This document shows positions 10,532-21,049 of a stretch of 34,316 bases of DNA, piece after piece. Made by a program: the position numbers and the translations under genes. This stretch comes from Folioceros fuciformis (Eukaryota; Anthocerotophyta; Anthocerotopsida; Anthocerotales), in NCBI GenBank assembly GCA_049999805.1, contig JBNGIO010003618.1, forward strand, positions 1 to 34,316, given 5' to 3'. Within the stretch, counting starts at the first letter, position 1, and every line of letters begins with the position of its first letter. Under the pieces are notes generated by a model. The model was not told the origin of the DNA, made no database searches, and saw nothing but the letters and a program-made list of their open reading frames with translations.

Positions 10532-12383
10532 ATGGCTCAGCTCGGTCACAGTCTGTTGTGGAGCCGGCGGTCGAGATGCGGACCTGTAGTGGCCGCACGG
10601 GTGTTCAAGCCCGGTTGCATTGCCGAGGCTTCTGCGGAGCCGGGGCCTGCGCTTGCTCGGCCTGGGGAGCCAGTTTCTGAGCCAGGGCCGGCTCTCAAGG
10701 CCGCCCTGGCGAAGTTGGTCCGGTCTGGACGGCCCCCCGTGGCGCGGGCATCGGTGGCGGCTCCTCCTCCCGTGGTGGATGTGTCAAGTATGTTCAGGTA
10801 CTCTATGTCCTGTGGAGCTTGTTTCTGGCTGGCGAGGGAGAGCCGGGGAATTCATTTGTTTTCAGGATTGTAGATATTGTGGGTCCGACCGTTCCCTGCG
10901 TGGTCAATGGGGGCGCCCCGGTCAGGCCCTTTCCCATGGAACGGGTGTCTTTAAGTGCTCTGATTGAGCCGGTGGCGGATGATCTGCAAACTTTGCAGAA
11001 GAACTTACATGCGGTGAGACTTTTGCCCCTCGCCTGGCTTTCGTTGCACTGGACTAGGGAGTGGTTTCTATTTTGGACCTCTGCTGGGAGGTGGTAGGCT
11101 TGCCGAAGCCTAATCACTTTGCATCTTCAGGTTGTTGGTAATCAGAATCCCATGCTTGAAGCAGCTGCCGAGCAGATTTTCGGTGCGGGGGGCAAGAGAA
11201 TGAGACCTGCCCTCATCTTCCTGGTGGCAAGAGCAACGCTAAAACTAGCCGATTTTGAGTAAGCTCACCACGCAATCAATTTTTTTGTTGCCACAGGCTC
11301 ACTCGACCTGTATGGCCCCTCAAATCGTGGTGCCCTTGTACGTTTTCCAGGGAATTGAGGCCCCAGCATCGCCGATTAGCGGAGATCACGGAAATGATTC
11401 ACACTGCAAGTTTGATGCACGACGATGTCCTTGATGACAGTGCCACCCGCAGGGGTATGTCTTCTGTCCGTTTTTCAATTGACGATGCTGCACATCCGCA
11501 GGGGAATCATCACAGGCAATGACGGTTGAGGATGACTGGGAACTTGCGTTGGTGACGCAGGCCAGAAAACCACACACAACTTGTTCGGCACAAAGGTGGC
11601 TGTGCTGGCTGGTGACTTCATGTTTGCCCAGTCGTCGTGGTACCTTGCAAATTTGGACAACTTGGAAGTCGTCAAACTTATAAGCCAGGTTAGTTTCCTT
11701 ATGTGCAAACGATTAAGTCATTTTCAGAGGCTTCAATATGCAAGGGAAGTGTGCAGACACGACTCTGCCGAGAAACTTTGGCGGTAAACTTGCTTGATCC
11801 GGGTCTTGACACAGCCATTGTGGTTTGTCATCAGGTTATCAGAGATTTCTCTAGTGGGGAAATCAAGCAGGCGCAGAGTCTTTTTGACTGTGACTTGACT
11901 TTCGAAGACTACATGGAGAAGAGCTATTTCAAAACTGCGTCTCTCATAGCTGCCAGCGCTCGATGTGCGGCTATCTTCAGCAATGTTAGTCCTCGCGTTT
12001 GTGACCAGATGTTCGATTACGGCAAGCACCTTGGTCTGGCGTTCCAGGTTGTGGACGACATTTTAGACTTCACTCAAACGTCCGAGCAATTGGGGAAACC
12101 GGCAGGCAGTGACCTGGCTAATGGCAATCTTACAGCGCCAGTTTTGTTTGCGCTGGAGAAGGAGCCAAGACTAAGGGCGTTGATCGAATCCAGGTTTAGG
12201 GAGCCTGAGAGTTTGGAAGAAGCCATCGTACTGATCAAGAACGCAGGAGGTATTGAAAGAGCTCGGGTGCTGGCGCAGCAACAGGGTGAGTTGGCGCTCT
12301 ACAACTTAGAGTGCTTACCACAGGGTCAGGTGCGGCAGTCTTTAGAGGGTATGGTTGGTTATGTCCTGGAGCGAATTTTCTAG
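10532..12383 (+). CDS. SPS: Solanesyl/long-chain polyprenyl diphosphate synthase, six exons, 440 aa
   Basis: This trans-prenyltransferase extends an allylic diphosphate with isopentenyl diphosphate to make the long side chain of plastoquinone or ubiquinone. Exons by GT-AG and frame: 10532-10797, 10866-11013, 11131-11258, 11351-11454, 11561-11688, 11835-12383 (1323 nt). The ATG at 10532 is the first in its frame. The first ~90 residues are rich in Arg, Ala, Ser and Pro and resemble a transit peptide. GKRMRP lies at 159-164. The first Asp-rich motif DDVLD is at 205-209, and the second, DDILD, at 332-336. The residue five before the first motif is Ala200, a small side chain as expected for long-chain products (aromatic in short-chain enzymes). 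[14 protein letters not shown] and the C-terminal part closely follow Arabidopsis SPS1/SPS2 as I recall them. Plastid location is inferred. Exact chain length cannot be read from sequence. Confidence 0.93.
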
Positions 12384-13661
12384 GTGGAGGGTCTGTACAC
12401 GGGTCTACCACACCTCAGACCCTGTCCAACTGTATTCTAATTGCATTGTACACCTTCAATTTATAAAGTCGCTGCTGCGAGTTGAAATATCTCCGGAGCA
12501 TGAGAGATGTGTAGGAGTGTGTGACAAGCGGTATGTGATATGCCCGCACATTCAAAATTGCAACGCTAGTGAAATGACCCAAGAACTTTGTAACATGCAC
12601 TGGAGTAGAATCGACACTTAAACGATGGCAAGACACGAAGACACCCACGAGAGAATCTGTCCACATTACAATTGTGATCAGATCCTCTGATAATCTAATG
12701 CTAGTACGTGTGCGAACTGTGACTTCACCACTGCCACCTTCCACATGCATGCCCAAAAAGCTCACACTCTCATACACTGAGTGTATGCCATTGCAACCAA
12801 TATTTCGTGCAAAATACATACTCGTCCGTCTACCTACAACTGCAAGTCACCTGAATCTCATGCACAACACGTACTGTTTCTTCCCCCCGCCCGCGCCTGT
12901 TTTGGCATTCCGCTGCTAAGAAATACCTTACACTAGGAAAACCACAAGGCCATTAACCTGACCTGCCCACGACGAGGGATAGTGACCAGAAACTATACTC
13001 AAAGTGAGCAAGATATGTCCCATGCGACCTACGCACAACAAGCAAAACACGTCAGCCGGCATTCCGTGCCTACTCACAGCAAAAGTAAAAGAAAATGGCA
13101 TTGGAATTCGACACTACACTGGTGGCCAAGTACTCCTGGAAAGAAACGCAGACGTTCTACTGCTAGCAGGACAACGCTCTACCTGCCTTGAGGTCATCAA
13201 GGTTGTTCCTCTTGGTACTACCCCATGACATAGTGGCAAGGCATTGCAAATGCGATTTCTCAAAAGTGATGAGATCATTTTTCTGACTCTGCAAAATGCT
13301 TTCGCAAGCCTGCATCTGGATGCATCAGTTAAGATACAATACAATAGCTGTTGACTGCAAAGGTCGGCATCGTGGCAGCACCGTCTATCCACGGCAGAAA
13401 TGTACAACGTACATCTTAGTCCTCCTTGACCTGTTCAGAGCCCTTCAGGTGATGCCGTGGTCATAAGGACACCTCGACCAGAGCCCCCAGAAAATCTTGC
13501 TGTTCGCAGACGGCTGCAGGCCCAGCAGAAGGCTAGCACTTCAGTTTTCATGTTATATAGACATCATTTCAGTGTCTCTAAAGAACTGGACCATAAGCAT
13601 CACCTACTGCCGAAACTGGATTTATGTCACCCGTGCACCAACGAGGGAACCTCTTAGAATT
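12384..13661. other. Convergent 3' spacer between the prenyl synthase and XPD
   Basis: Both flanking genes end toward this 1.3-kb stretch, so it should hold two 3' UTRs. No domain-bearing frame, RNA gene or repeat is visible. A TTTATAAA near 12460 could lie in the prenyl synthase 3' UTR. Confidence 0.5.
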
Positions 13662-16600
13662 TCACATCATCGCCTTTTCTCGGTCCTTCTTCTCCCTCTC
13701 CTCCAGATCTGCTTGTGATAGAAGTGTCGTTCTGGTGGTCTTCTCGAGAGGTTGAGCCATACGCCGTAAAAACTAATGGACAAAGAAGAGCAGTCAGAGA
13801 CAAACTGTTTGAGACAATCATGGAACTTGATGGTTAGTGATAATAATGACTAACTTACCTCCCGTGCGATGTGCAGCGACATATCAGTGCTCAGATTCAG
13901 GTGTGCATCTCGCAATTGTGACAAAATCCAAGAAGGGAGCTTGGACCTCTTGTCATGTCGATTATAACTGCAGGACAGGAAAGTATCTCAATCTCACACA
14001 TAAGAAAGGCAGATCCTGAGATCGTCACAAAGCCAGATAGCAGTCAGACAAACTTACCGTTTGTCCGCAAAAATCATCATTCCATAGTCTGACTTTGAGC
14101 GGATAACACGTCCAACACATTGCGCAGCCTGTCTCTGATGCAACGACCAGAGAAGTTATTGTGAAAGAAACAACTCACAGATACGTAGCATAAGCACAAT
14201 GTTGAAAGAAAGGACGGAGAGACAGTTGAACAGTACCACAGCATCAAATGTGAGGAAATCATTTTCTTTGATCTGAAATGTCTCTCTCAAATAGTCTAAC
14301 CGTGCTTTCAGGATTCTGCAAGTACCCAAGGGATACCGTGATGCTCAGCAAAAGCAAACAGGACTGCATTTGTGCACCTCTCAATACTGACATGACATAC
14401 AGCTGGGACCACGGGACTCAGTGGCAAACAATCTGTCATTTCTTTACCTGCTCAAAGTATACTGAAAGGGCACACCATACATGATCACAAGACGGCCATA
14501 GTGTCTATCAAAATCGATTCCTTCTGCTACTTTGCCCCTGCAACATGCCAGATATAACCTCAAACATTACGACATAAAACGTTGATTACACACTGAAAGA
14601 AAAACGTTAAGCCAAAGCAACGGCAAACCTGGCAACAGAGAAGAACACAGCTCCTCGTCCAGAGTCACAAGCTCTACGATAATTGTCCAGAGCCAAAGTT
14701 GTCTCAACCACGTCCTGTGTCTCGATGAATACCAGCTTGTGCTGCATCACATCCTGCAGCAGATCATTGAAATGCACTTTGATGAGATACCCCCATTCTA
14801 ATACTTTGGCGGACAACTCAGCCCTCAGTACTCTGTACCCGCAAGATGCCCATCTCGTTCCAGCTGTTTACAATTCCATCCATGTAGGAATAACTGACAA
14901 AGAAGCACACAACTCCATCCGGCACTGCTGCGACCATCTCAAGCAGAAGCCGCCCATAGTTTCTCACAACCCCAGGGTCACTTCGCATGTCAAACTTCGT
15001 GCTCACTGGCAACTGGTCACTGTGATGAAAAAAAAAAAAAACAAATTGAAGAATTATTGGAACAATAATTCAAGCTTGCTGTAGCTCCAGCAACGCACAA
15101 GAGCAGGGGCCATACGAACTGACCTGCCCCGTGTGAGAACCATGGGACACAAGCAGTCCCTAGTAAGGGTCATCTGGAAACTTTTGATAATGACAGGGTG
15201 GAAATTGAGAAGCCGTGGATATAAATCAATGGGACTGAGTGTTCCAGATGTTATGACCACGCTCTGAAACCTTTCAAAAACAGGCTTGATAGCCAGGGAC
15301 GCATCCAAACAGCTGAGCTGCATACCCACAGGCGGACAGAGTCAGAGATTAGACGATGTGCAAAGTATATGTCGGGAACTCTAGGAAAGAAACAAGAAAC
15401 ACGTTTCTCTGGAAATTACCTGCAAAATAGGATCAGGGATATGTGGCATCCGAGAGTCATATGGCTCTATGATAATTGAGAAACCCCTGGAATACGTTCC
15501 CACCAATGTTGCAAAATCACAAACAGTTTGAATGTGAAGAAATTCGTCCGTGTCTGTGACTTCCAGAGTCAACATCAGAGAATGCAGCCGATCATAGCAG
15601 AACTTTAATGCCTTTGGATCTATTGCCACATCCTTGTTCAGCGAAGCAATGAAGGAGATAGGCCCTTCAGTTTCCACTTGAGAAGTTTGAAGACGACCTC
15701 TTAGATACTGAACGAGTCTCTTTAGAAAGGCCACAAAATGCTCGGCACGCCGAATGTTTCCAGGTACTGCTTCCCGAAGAATATCCTCCGGCAAAACTGG
15801 GTTGGCTAGCCACGCATCATTAGCTGGAGAAGAAATCAGCAAAATGCCAGGTCAGTAGCCGGTGACCATGCGCAGAAAGGATGCTCAGCCTGACTTTGTT
15901 GGTTGATGTCTACCTCGCAAGTTACCCTGCTGTGCAAGTCCGTTCACAAGCCTATTATATTCGTCACGCAACCTTTTCTCATCAGTTTGCTTAAACCTTC
16001 ATCCACAAAAAGAATCCAGGCGTCACGTTAGCAGTGGTGTTCTACTCCAAAATGACGTTAAGGAAGTGATGAAGTGTGCAGGTTCATGTCATACGAGTCA
16101 CTCCAATCCAATTGGTTCAGCAACCTTAGAGCAAGGCTCACAGGACCAGAAGAAATAGATGAGACATGATCTGGTGCACACCTATCTATGATCTGAGAAA
16201 CTCTGGCCAAATTTCGAGTAGCCCCCTCCAAAGTCTGCTGACGAATATTCACACTCAGAGATTCTATGCACACGTTGTCGATGTTGTGAGCTTCGTCGAA
16301 CACGACTACGCATTCCTTCTCCATCTCTTTCGATATGATTCCAGAGACCTTAGGGTCAAGCAAGTACTGATAGTTGTACACCACCACATTAGCAAATTGG
16401 ATCATATGGCGAGCAAGAAAGTAGGGACACCACCCTTTTTCTCTGCCGAACGCCCTCAAGTCATGGAGCGTATACACGCCAGGAGGAAGCAGCGCATCGG
16501 CTCCCTTCTTCTCATAGGCTTCGAAAAAACCACAGGATTCGATGTCAGGCGCCTCCACCGCCTGTGCTCTCACCCACGATGCCGTAAGCTTCCTGCACCC

Positions 16601-16993
16601 AGCATCCACGCTTTCTCTGGATCCTTCTGCGCTTACAGTGGGATGAATGCAAAGATTTTTCCTAGAACTCAACCCTAAGGCTAAAATTCGGGCCACCTTG
16701 CCCAGCTCCTTTTCCTGGTATGCCAGCAGCCGTTTCAACTCCTCCAGCACCTTCTCCATTTCGTGAACAGTTCGAGTGCAGTATATGAGCTTCCCAACGG
16801 GCTTCCCAGCTAGCTGGTAGCTGGTGATGAGCGACAGCAGAGTGATCGTCTTCCCTGTCCCGGTGGGCATTTCAAGAAGGCAATGGCCCTGGGCATCCAG
16901 CGCATGCTTCAGTTCAACCATGTAGTCATACTGCTCAGGGTAGATGAACTCGTAGGGGAAGTAGACCGTCAGATCCTCCAAATTGAACTTCAT
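13662..16993 (-). CDS. XPD: XPD/ERCC2 (UVH6) DNA helicase of TFIIH, eleven exons, 754 aa
   Basis: This is the 5'-3' iron-sulfur helicase of TFIIH, opening DNA in nucleotide excision repair and supporting RNA polymerase II transcription in the nucleus. Exons from 5' on the minus strand: 16993-16182, 15996-15914, 15823-15420, 15317-15124, 15019-14839, 14753-14629, 14537-14448, 14315-14237, 14134-14058, 13967-13859, 13772-13662 (2265 nt). Arabidopsis UVH6 is about 758 aa. Walker A MPTGTGKT is at 42-49 and DEAH at 233-236. The four Fe-S cysteines are C115, C133, C154 and C189, matching human C116, C134, C155 and C190. Later exons carry [14 protein letters not shown] and [14 protein letters not shown] (motifs V and VI). 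All junctions are GT-AG and keep frame. The ATG at 16993 is the first in frame. The last exon diverges from angiosperms after FLRRMAQP. The protein looks intact and functional. Confidence 0.97.
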
Positions 16994-18229
16994 CCTTGCT
17001 GTGCTCGAAAATTTTGAGCTATCCTTTGGCTCGGAGGGCAGAGCAAGCTGATGGGTTGCGTAGCTGCCAGCAACAGCAGCGCCCAAAAGGACAGATTCAA
17101 CTGCCTGCCTACCTACCGGACAATCGAAAGTTTCTCAGTCGAGTCACAGATCCCGGCCCAAGTTTATCCAGAGTACCTACCGGAAAGCGAATGACAATCG
17201 GAGCCGATCGTTTAGCGTCCATTCGCCGGGAAGTTATCTTCTTTGAAAGGAACAATGTTAGCTTGTACCGAGCTTGAGCGTTTTTTCAGGGGGTTAGGTA
17301 CTACTATAAAAATAATTATTAATTATTAATATTTCACTATAAGCAAGATCGGTGATTAAGTATCCTTGCAAGTTACTAAGCACACCATGTTGGATACGAA
17401 TCTTTCCATGGCTGCTTAGCAAACTCAACAAAGTGCTGTGAAGTCCACAACCTTACTATGCTTAATGCTTACCCTCAAAACGTTTTCATTCTTGAATATA
17501 GTTTTTTCTCTCTGACCAAGGGTGACTGGACTGGGAGGGAAAATAGTGGAAATTAAATACTTTATTAAAGATCATATGGAAAACACGGAAAACTAGAAGC
17601 TGAACGGTAGAGCCAATTAAAACACGCAAGTATGCCTGCCTGGTGGTTAGGGTTGTAATTGGACGATCACCCACACACACAGTAAATGTACGTATGTATA
17701 GGCAGAGCAGGACAGAGCACGACAGGGCTTGGAAGGAACGTTGCTATTGGGCGGGATGGTCCAATCGGAAACGAGAACTCGATTGGCAGGGACGAAAAAG
17801 CTACAACCTGGCAGCACGTCGTGCGCTGTGTCCAGGAATAGGTGCCATATTTTACATGAACATGTGTATGATAGAAAAATGGTGGGTGCTGATAATACCC
17901 TGGTAGGCGATCTGGAGGAAATGCGTTGACTGAGCAATGCCAATCCATGGGCCTCTGGGTAACTACGTGGTGGCACAGGGAACAATCAGGGTGTGAGTAG
18001 TGAGATTCGGAGAAGAATGTACGCAGCGAGCTCCGACAGGCTGGGAAGAGCACAAACACACATGGATCGAGGCCATCAGGAATCCAGCATGCGGACCAAT
18101 ACCAGCGATACTGTCCTTACAAACTCCGGGACAAGGGAAGAATAATTTGTAAAGAGTTTCTTTCACAAGCATGGTGATCAACAATCGAAAGACATGCCTG
18201 CCTCGTCGCAGCTCCGATGCGGGCTTCAT
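16994..18229. other. XPD upstream region and RUP 3' flank, no gene seen
   Basis: The left part should hold the XPD promoter and 5' leader. A short AT-rich tract with TATAAAAATAATTATTAATT lies near 17305-17325, about 310 bp upstream of the XPD ATG, and might contribute promoter function. Reading frames here are short and unrecognised on both strands. Confidence 0.4.
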
Positions 18230-18388
18230 TCATCCCAGCATGGTGAACCGGCGGGGAGTAGGCGGCGGTGAGAAGGGGGGGGGGGAAAGGGCAAGAGCTG
18301 GACGTGGAAGTAGTGCTGGTGCAAGGCAGGCACCGTTAGCAAAGAATATGATCACCGCAAAAATAATGTTCCCATGCTTGGTAGCCAT
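18230..18388 (-). CDS. Possible 52-residue secreted peptide, or RUP 3' UTR
   Basis: An ATG at 18388 opens 52 codons just 26 bp beyond the RUP stop. The peptide begins with a charged start (MATKHGN), a hydrophobic core (IIFAVIIFFA) and an NGACLA segment that could be a signal-peptidase site. A Pro/Ser-rich part with SPPP repeats and a basic end (TPRRF) follow. This layout fits a small secreted peptide, but I recognise no family. The position and length are also compatible with a chance frame inside the RUP 3' UTR, which I consider more likely. Confidence 0.2.
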   Translation of the reverse strand: MATKHGNIIFAVIIFFANGACLAPALLPRPALALSPPPFSPPPTPRRFTMLG

Positions 18389-18413
18389 GAGTTCTGCAGA
18401 GCGAGTTCCTTTC

Positions 18414-19625
18414 CTACTCACCTAATCTTGCCTGGATGACTTGCACAATACCATCAGAATTGGCAGCCACCAAGGAGTAGTGGTCATGCTGCTGCTTCCA
18501 GCAAACGGCAGCAACGAAGGAGTCGGTGCTGGGGTCACTCACACCGGGATCGTACCTTGGATTATTGGCAAACTGACATCTCCACAGAGGTTGCACCGCG
18601 CTGCTTTCGTATACAAATACGTCGTTGGTCTCAGAGCCGCAGGCCAGCAGCCCGACGTCCGCCAGCACGGACAGCCCGACGAAGTTCCTGGAGTTGGAAT
18701 GGGAGTCGAAAGTGCGGACGAGCCTGGCATTAGGCTGCTCTCCAGCGTTGCCGAGATGCGTGCTCCCCCAGGAGATCGTAGAAATATCCCAGAGCTTGAT
18801 GGTGCTGTCGATGGAGGCCGACACCAGGCTGTCCTTGCCCATGAAGCGCACATAGCTGGCGGCCCTGTCGTGCTGGCCTACCACAAGCAGGGCAGCCTGC
18901 AAGTTCCGCAAGTCGTAGAGGTAAATGTTGCCGTCGGCGCAGGCCACGGCGAGAAGCTCGGGGGAGGCGACACTGAACTCCGCACTGCACATGGTTCTGC
19001 CGCGCGGGGAGCGGATGGCCCCCACGCTCATGTCCGACCCCCTGCTCCAGAGCCTGACCGTGCCATCCCCCCCGGCGGAGGCCGAGTCGAAGCAGGAGTT
19101 GGTACTGTAGTCCAGACTCCAGACGGACATCCCCCCGTGCTCGTGCCGCTCCGTGACGCTCACCCCGGTCTCCACGTTCCATTCCCACACCACTCCGTCG
19201 TAGTCCCCGCAGCCTAGCAGCTCGCCCGCCCGCGGGACCCACTTGACGCTGCTGAGCTTGGCCGGCGTGCAAAGCATGGCCACGGAGCTGGCTTCGTGGT
19301 CCAGGGACTTGATGTTGTAGCCTCGGCTGCGCTTGCTACTCCTGTGGCAGTCCTCCCCGTCGTCATCCTCGTCTTCTTCCTGGTGCCCGGCCCCGTCCGC
19401 CTGTGCCTGGCTCCGGTTGGTGAGCGCCTGGTAGGAGCACACCCGGATCTTCCTAGCAATGCCCCCTGTTGCGAAAAATTCCCCGGACTCGTTGAAGTCG
19501 ATCGCGCTAATAACATCGGACGCCAGTAGCCCGTCTACACGGCAGCTTAGGGAAGCCACGGTTGCGATTCCCAGGGAAGCGGGTAGCGGTAAGAGCCTCG
19601 AATGGTCACCAGGCTCATCCCTCAT
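18414..19625 (-). CDS. RUP: RUP-like WD40 protein, repressor of UV-B photomorphogenesis, 403 aa
   Basis: RUP proteins are seven-bladed WD40 proteins. They re-dimerise the UV-B receptor UVR8 and act with CUL4-DDB1 and COP1, closing the UV-B feedback loop. The frame matches Arabidopsis RUP1/RUP2 as recalled: DVISAIDFNESG and GIARKIRV early, CTPAKLSS at 119-126, then GCGDYDGVVWEWNVE, DEHGG-like HEHGGMSVWSLDY, VACADGNIYLYDLRN and NSRNFVGLSV. The YDLRN element resembles a DWD box for DDB1 binding. An acidic insert (82-92) followed by SSKRSR (96-101) lies between blades and may be a nuclear-localisation signal. The ATG at 19625 is the first in the open frame and gives a family-typical length; the frame stays open upstream without another ATG. 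The last codons read TTAGGTGAGTAG, which embeds a strong donor (GTGAGT), so a different spliced C-terminus is possible. Confidence 0.88.
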   Translation of the reverse strand: MRDEPGDHSRLLPLPASLGIATVASLSCRVDGLLASDVISAIDFNESGEFFATGGIARKIRVCSYQALTNRSQAQADGAGHQEEDEDDDGEDCHRSSKRSRGYNIKSLDHEASSVAMLCTPAKLSSVKWVPRAGELLGCGDYDGVVWEWNVETGVSVTERHEHGGMSVWSLDYSTNSCFDSASAGGDGTVRLWSRGSDMSVGAIRSPRGRTMCSAEFSVASPELLAVACADGNIYLYDLRNLQAALLVVGQHDRAASYVRFMGKDSLVSASIDSTIKLWDISTISWGSTHLGNAGEQPNARLVRTFDSHSNSRNFVGLSVLADVGLLACGSETNDVFVYESSAVQPLWRCQFANNPRYDPGVSDPSTDSFVAAVCWKQQHDHYSLVAANSDGIVQVIQARLGE

Positions 19626-19828
19626 GACAAGCGCAGCACCATGCTTCTCGATTTGTTGTTCCTGCCAGATGATGCCATTCCGTGCTACTCCAGAGTGAGC
19701 CACCAAAAGGTAGAGGCAGGGGCAGAGCCAAGGCGAATGCACTAGTACTAGTACTCCAAACAGCTACAGCACACTGTCGCTGCCAGTGCCGAGCACTCGC
19801 AAGCTCAGCAAAGCTTAACAAACAAGCC

Positions 19829-19856
19829 GACTCGGACTCGGACTCGGATTCGGATT
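19829..19856. repeat. Hexanucleotide array (GACTCG), about 4.5 units
   Basis: Three exact GACTCG units are followed by GATTCG and a partial unit. It lies about 200 bp upstream of the RUP ATG, probably in the leader or promoter. Confidence 0.85.
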
Positions 19857-20531
19857 TGCACACACCAGATCCGCCGCCGCTGCCGATGCTGCCGCTGGCG
19901 CTGGCGCTAGCAGGAGCGTGAAGCAAATTTGTGTGTCGCTACCTCCTCATGCTGCTGCCTGCCTTCCTTGAGTGCGCTGCAGCAACGGCAACGGCAACAG
20001 CAACAGCATGTGCCGCAATGCGGGTGGGGCAAGTACGAGTGTAACGCAGCTGTCCTCCACAGGCAGAGGCGCCGGGACGGAATTAGCTGGCCGCTGGTCT
20101 CGGGGCACGCGCTCACCGGCCGCACGGCCAAGAAGAAGAAGAAGAAGAAGACGCAGGACGGGGGAGGAGGAGAAAGGGTGGCTCACTGTAGCAGAGCGCA
20201 AGAGGCCGAGCTCGTGACTGGCCGGCAGTGCCAGAAGGGCTCAACGGAGTGGTGAGGTGTGGAGAGGAGACTGAAGAACAGAGGAAGAGAGCGTGGCAGA
20301 GAGGGCAGCACCGCATAGTCTAATGGATCTAGTGGTGCGCACTGGCAGCAGCAGAGCAGCACACACAGCGGAGAGCGTGGGAGAGAAGGGGAGGAGGGAT
20401 CCACGCAAACACTGCGGGCTGCTACCACTGGTACCAACCGCAACTGTGGCAGCAGCAGCAGCAGCTTCACCGTCTTCTGCTAATGCTGCTGCTGGGCTGC
20501 GGGCAATAGGCAATAAATTCTCCACGTACTC

Positions 20532-20565
20532 AGGGGTCAGGCCAGGTCAGGTCAGGTCAGGTCAG
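20532..20565. repeat. Pentanucleotide array (AGGTC)
   Basis: A run of five-base units AGGTC, four of them exact and consecutive, is preceded by slightly altered copies. It ends in a small palindromic stretch (GCTGAGCTCAGC). Confidence 0.85.
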
Positions 20566-20646
20566 CTGAGCTCAGCTCTCACAGCTCTTCTCCTCTCTGA
20601 TCTGCTCTCTCATCTGCACGCAGAGATGTGCCGGGCCAGGCTGGGC

Positions 20647-20685
20647 CGAGACGAGACGAGACGAGACGAGACGAGACGAGACGAG
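20647..20685. repeat. Pentanucleotide array (ACGAG), nearly eight units
   Basis: Seven exact ACGAG units run from 20651 to 20685, with a partial unit before them. No interruption is present, which suggests recent slippage expansion. Confidence 0.92.
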
Positions 20686-20765
20686 GCGGGTCGCAAGGAT
20701 CAGGCCGGGCAGAGCAGGCAGAAAGCAAAAGCTTCCTTCCCAATGTCCAAAGCAGGAATCAGCAG

Positions 20766-20790
20766 CAGCCCAGCCCAGCCCAGCCCAGCT
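20766..20790. repeat. Pentanucleotide array (AGCCC)
   Basis: About five consecutive CAGCC/AGCCC units follow a short CAG run. Confidence 0.85.
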
Positions 20791-21021
20791 GAAGGCCGAC
20801 GCGGAGGAACCCGAGCCCAAACGGCGAAACCCCGGGAGAGCTGGGCGCAAATCGGGCGTCATGACGCCGCCGCACAAGGACGCGAGGAAGAGCAACTGCC
20901 ACGCTCAGCCCACTGCGCTTAGCCACGTCGCCCCGACCGCAAACAAACATGTTGCTCGCTCATCGCCTCGCCTTTCCTGTGTGTAAAACACTCACAGTAC
21001 ACTGCACTGCGGTGTAATTCC

Positions 21022-21049
21022 CGGGCGGGGCCGGGCCGGGCGGGACGGG
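21022..21049. repeat. Imperfect pentanucleotide array (GGGCC)
   Basis: The units GGGCG, GGGCC, GGGCC, GGGCG and GGACG follow one another with a strict five-base period, then a partial GGG. It is strongly GC-rich. Confidence 0.75.

Noticed and set aside
16994-17086. N-terminal extension of XPD by 31 codons
   Set aside because: The extension has no ATG, only TTG at its head, and known XPD proteins start at the MKFNL position; it is 5' leader.
19626-19742. N-terminal extension of RUP by 39 codons
   Set aside because: The upstream open frame begins at GTG and has no ATG before 19625. Starting at 19625 already gives a family-typical length.
20293-20922. 209-codon plus-strand frame containing a repeated RDETR peptide
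   Set aside because: The frame is generated by the trinucleotide and pentanucleotide repeats; no domain or codon bias is seen, and it lies in the RUP upstream region.
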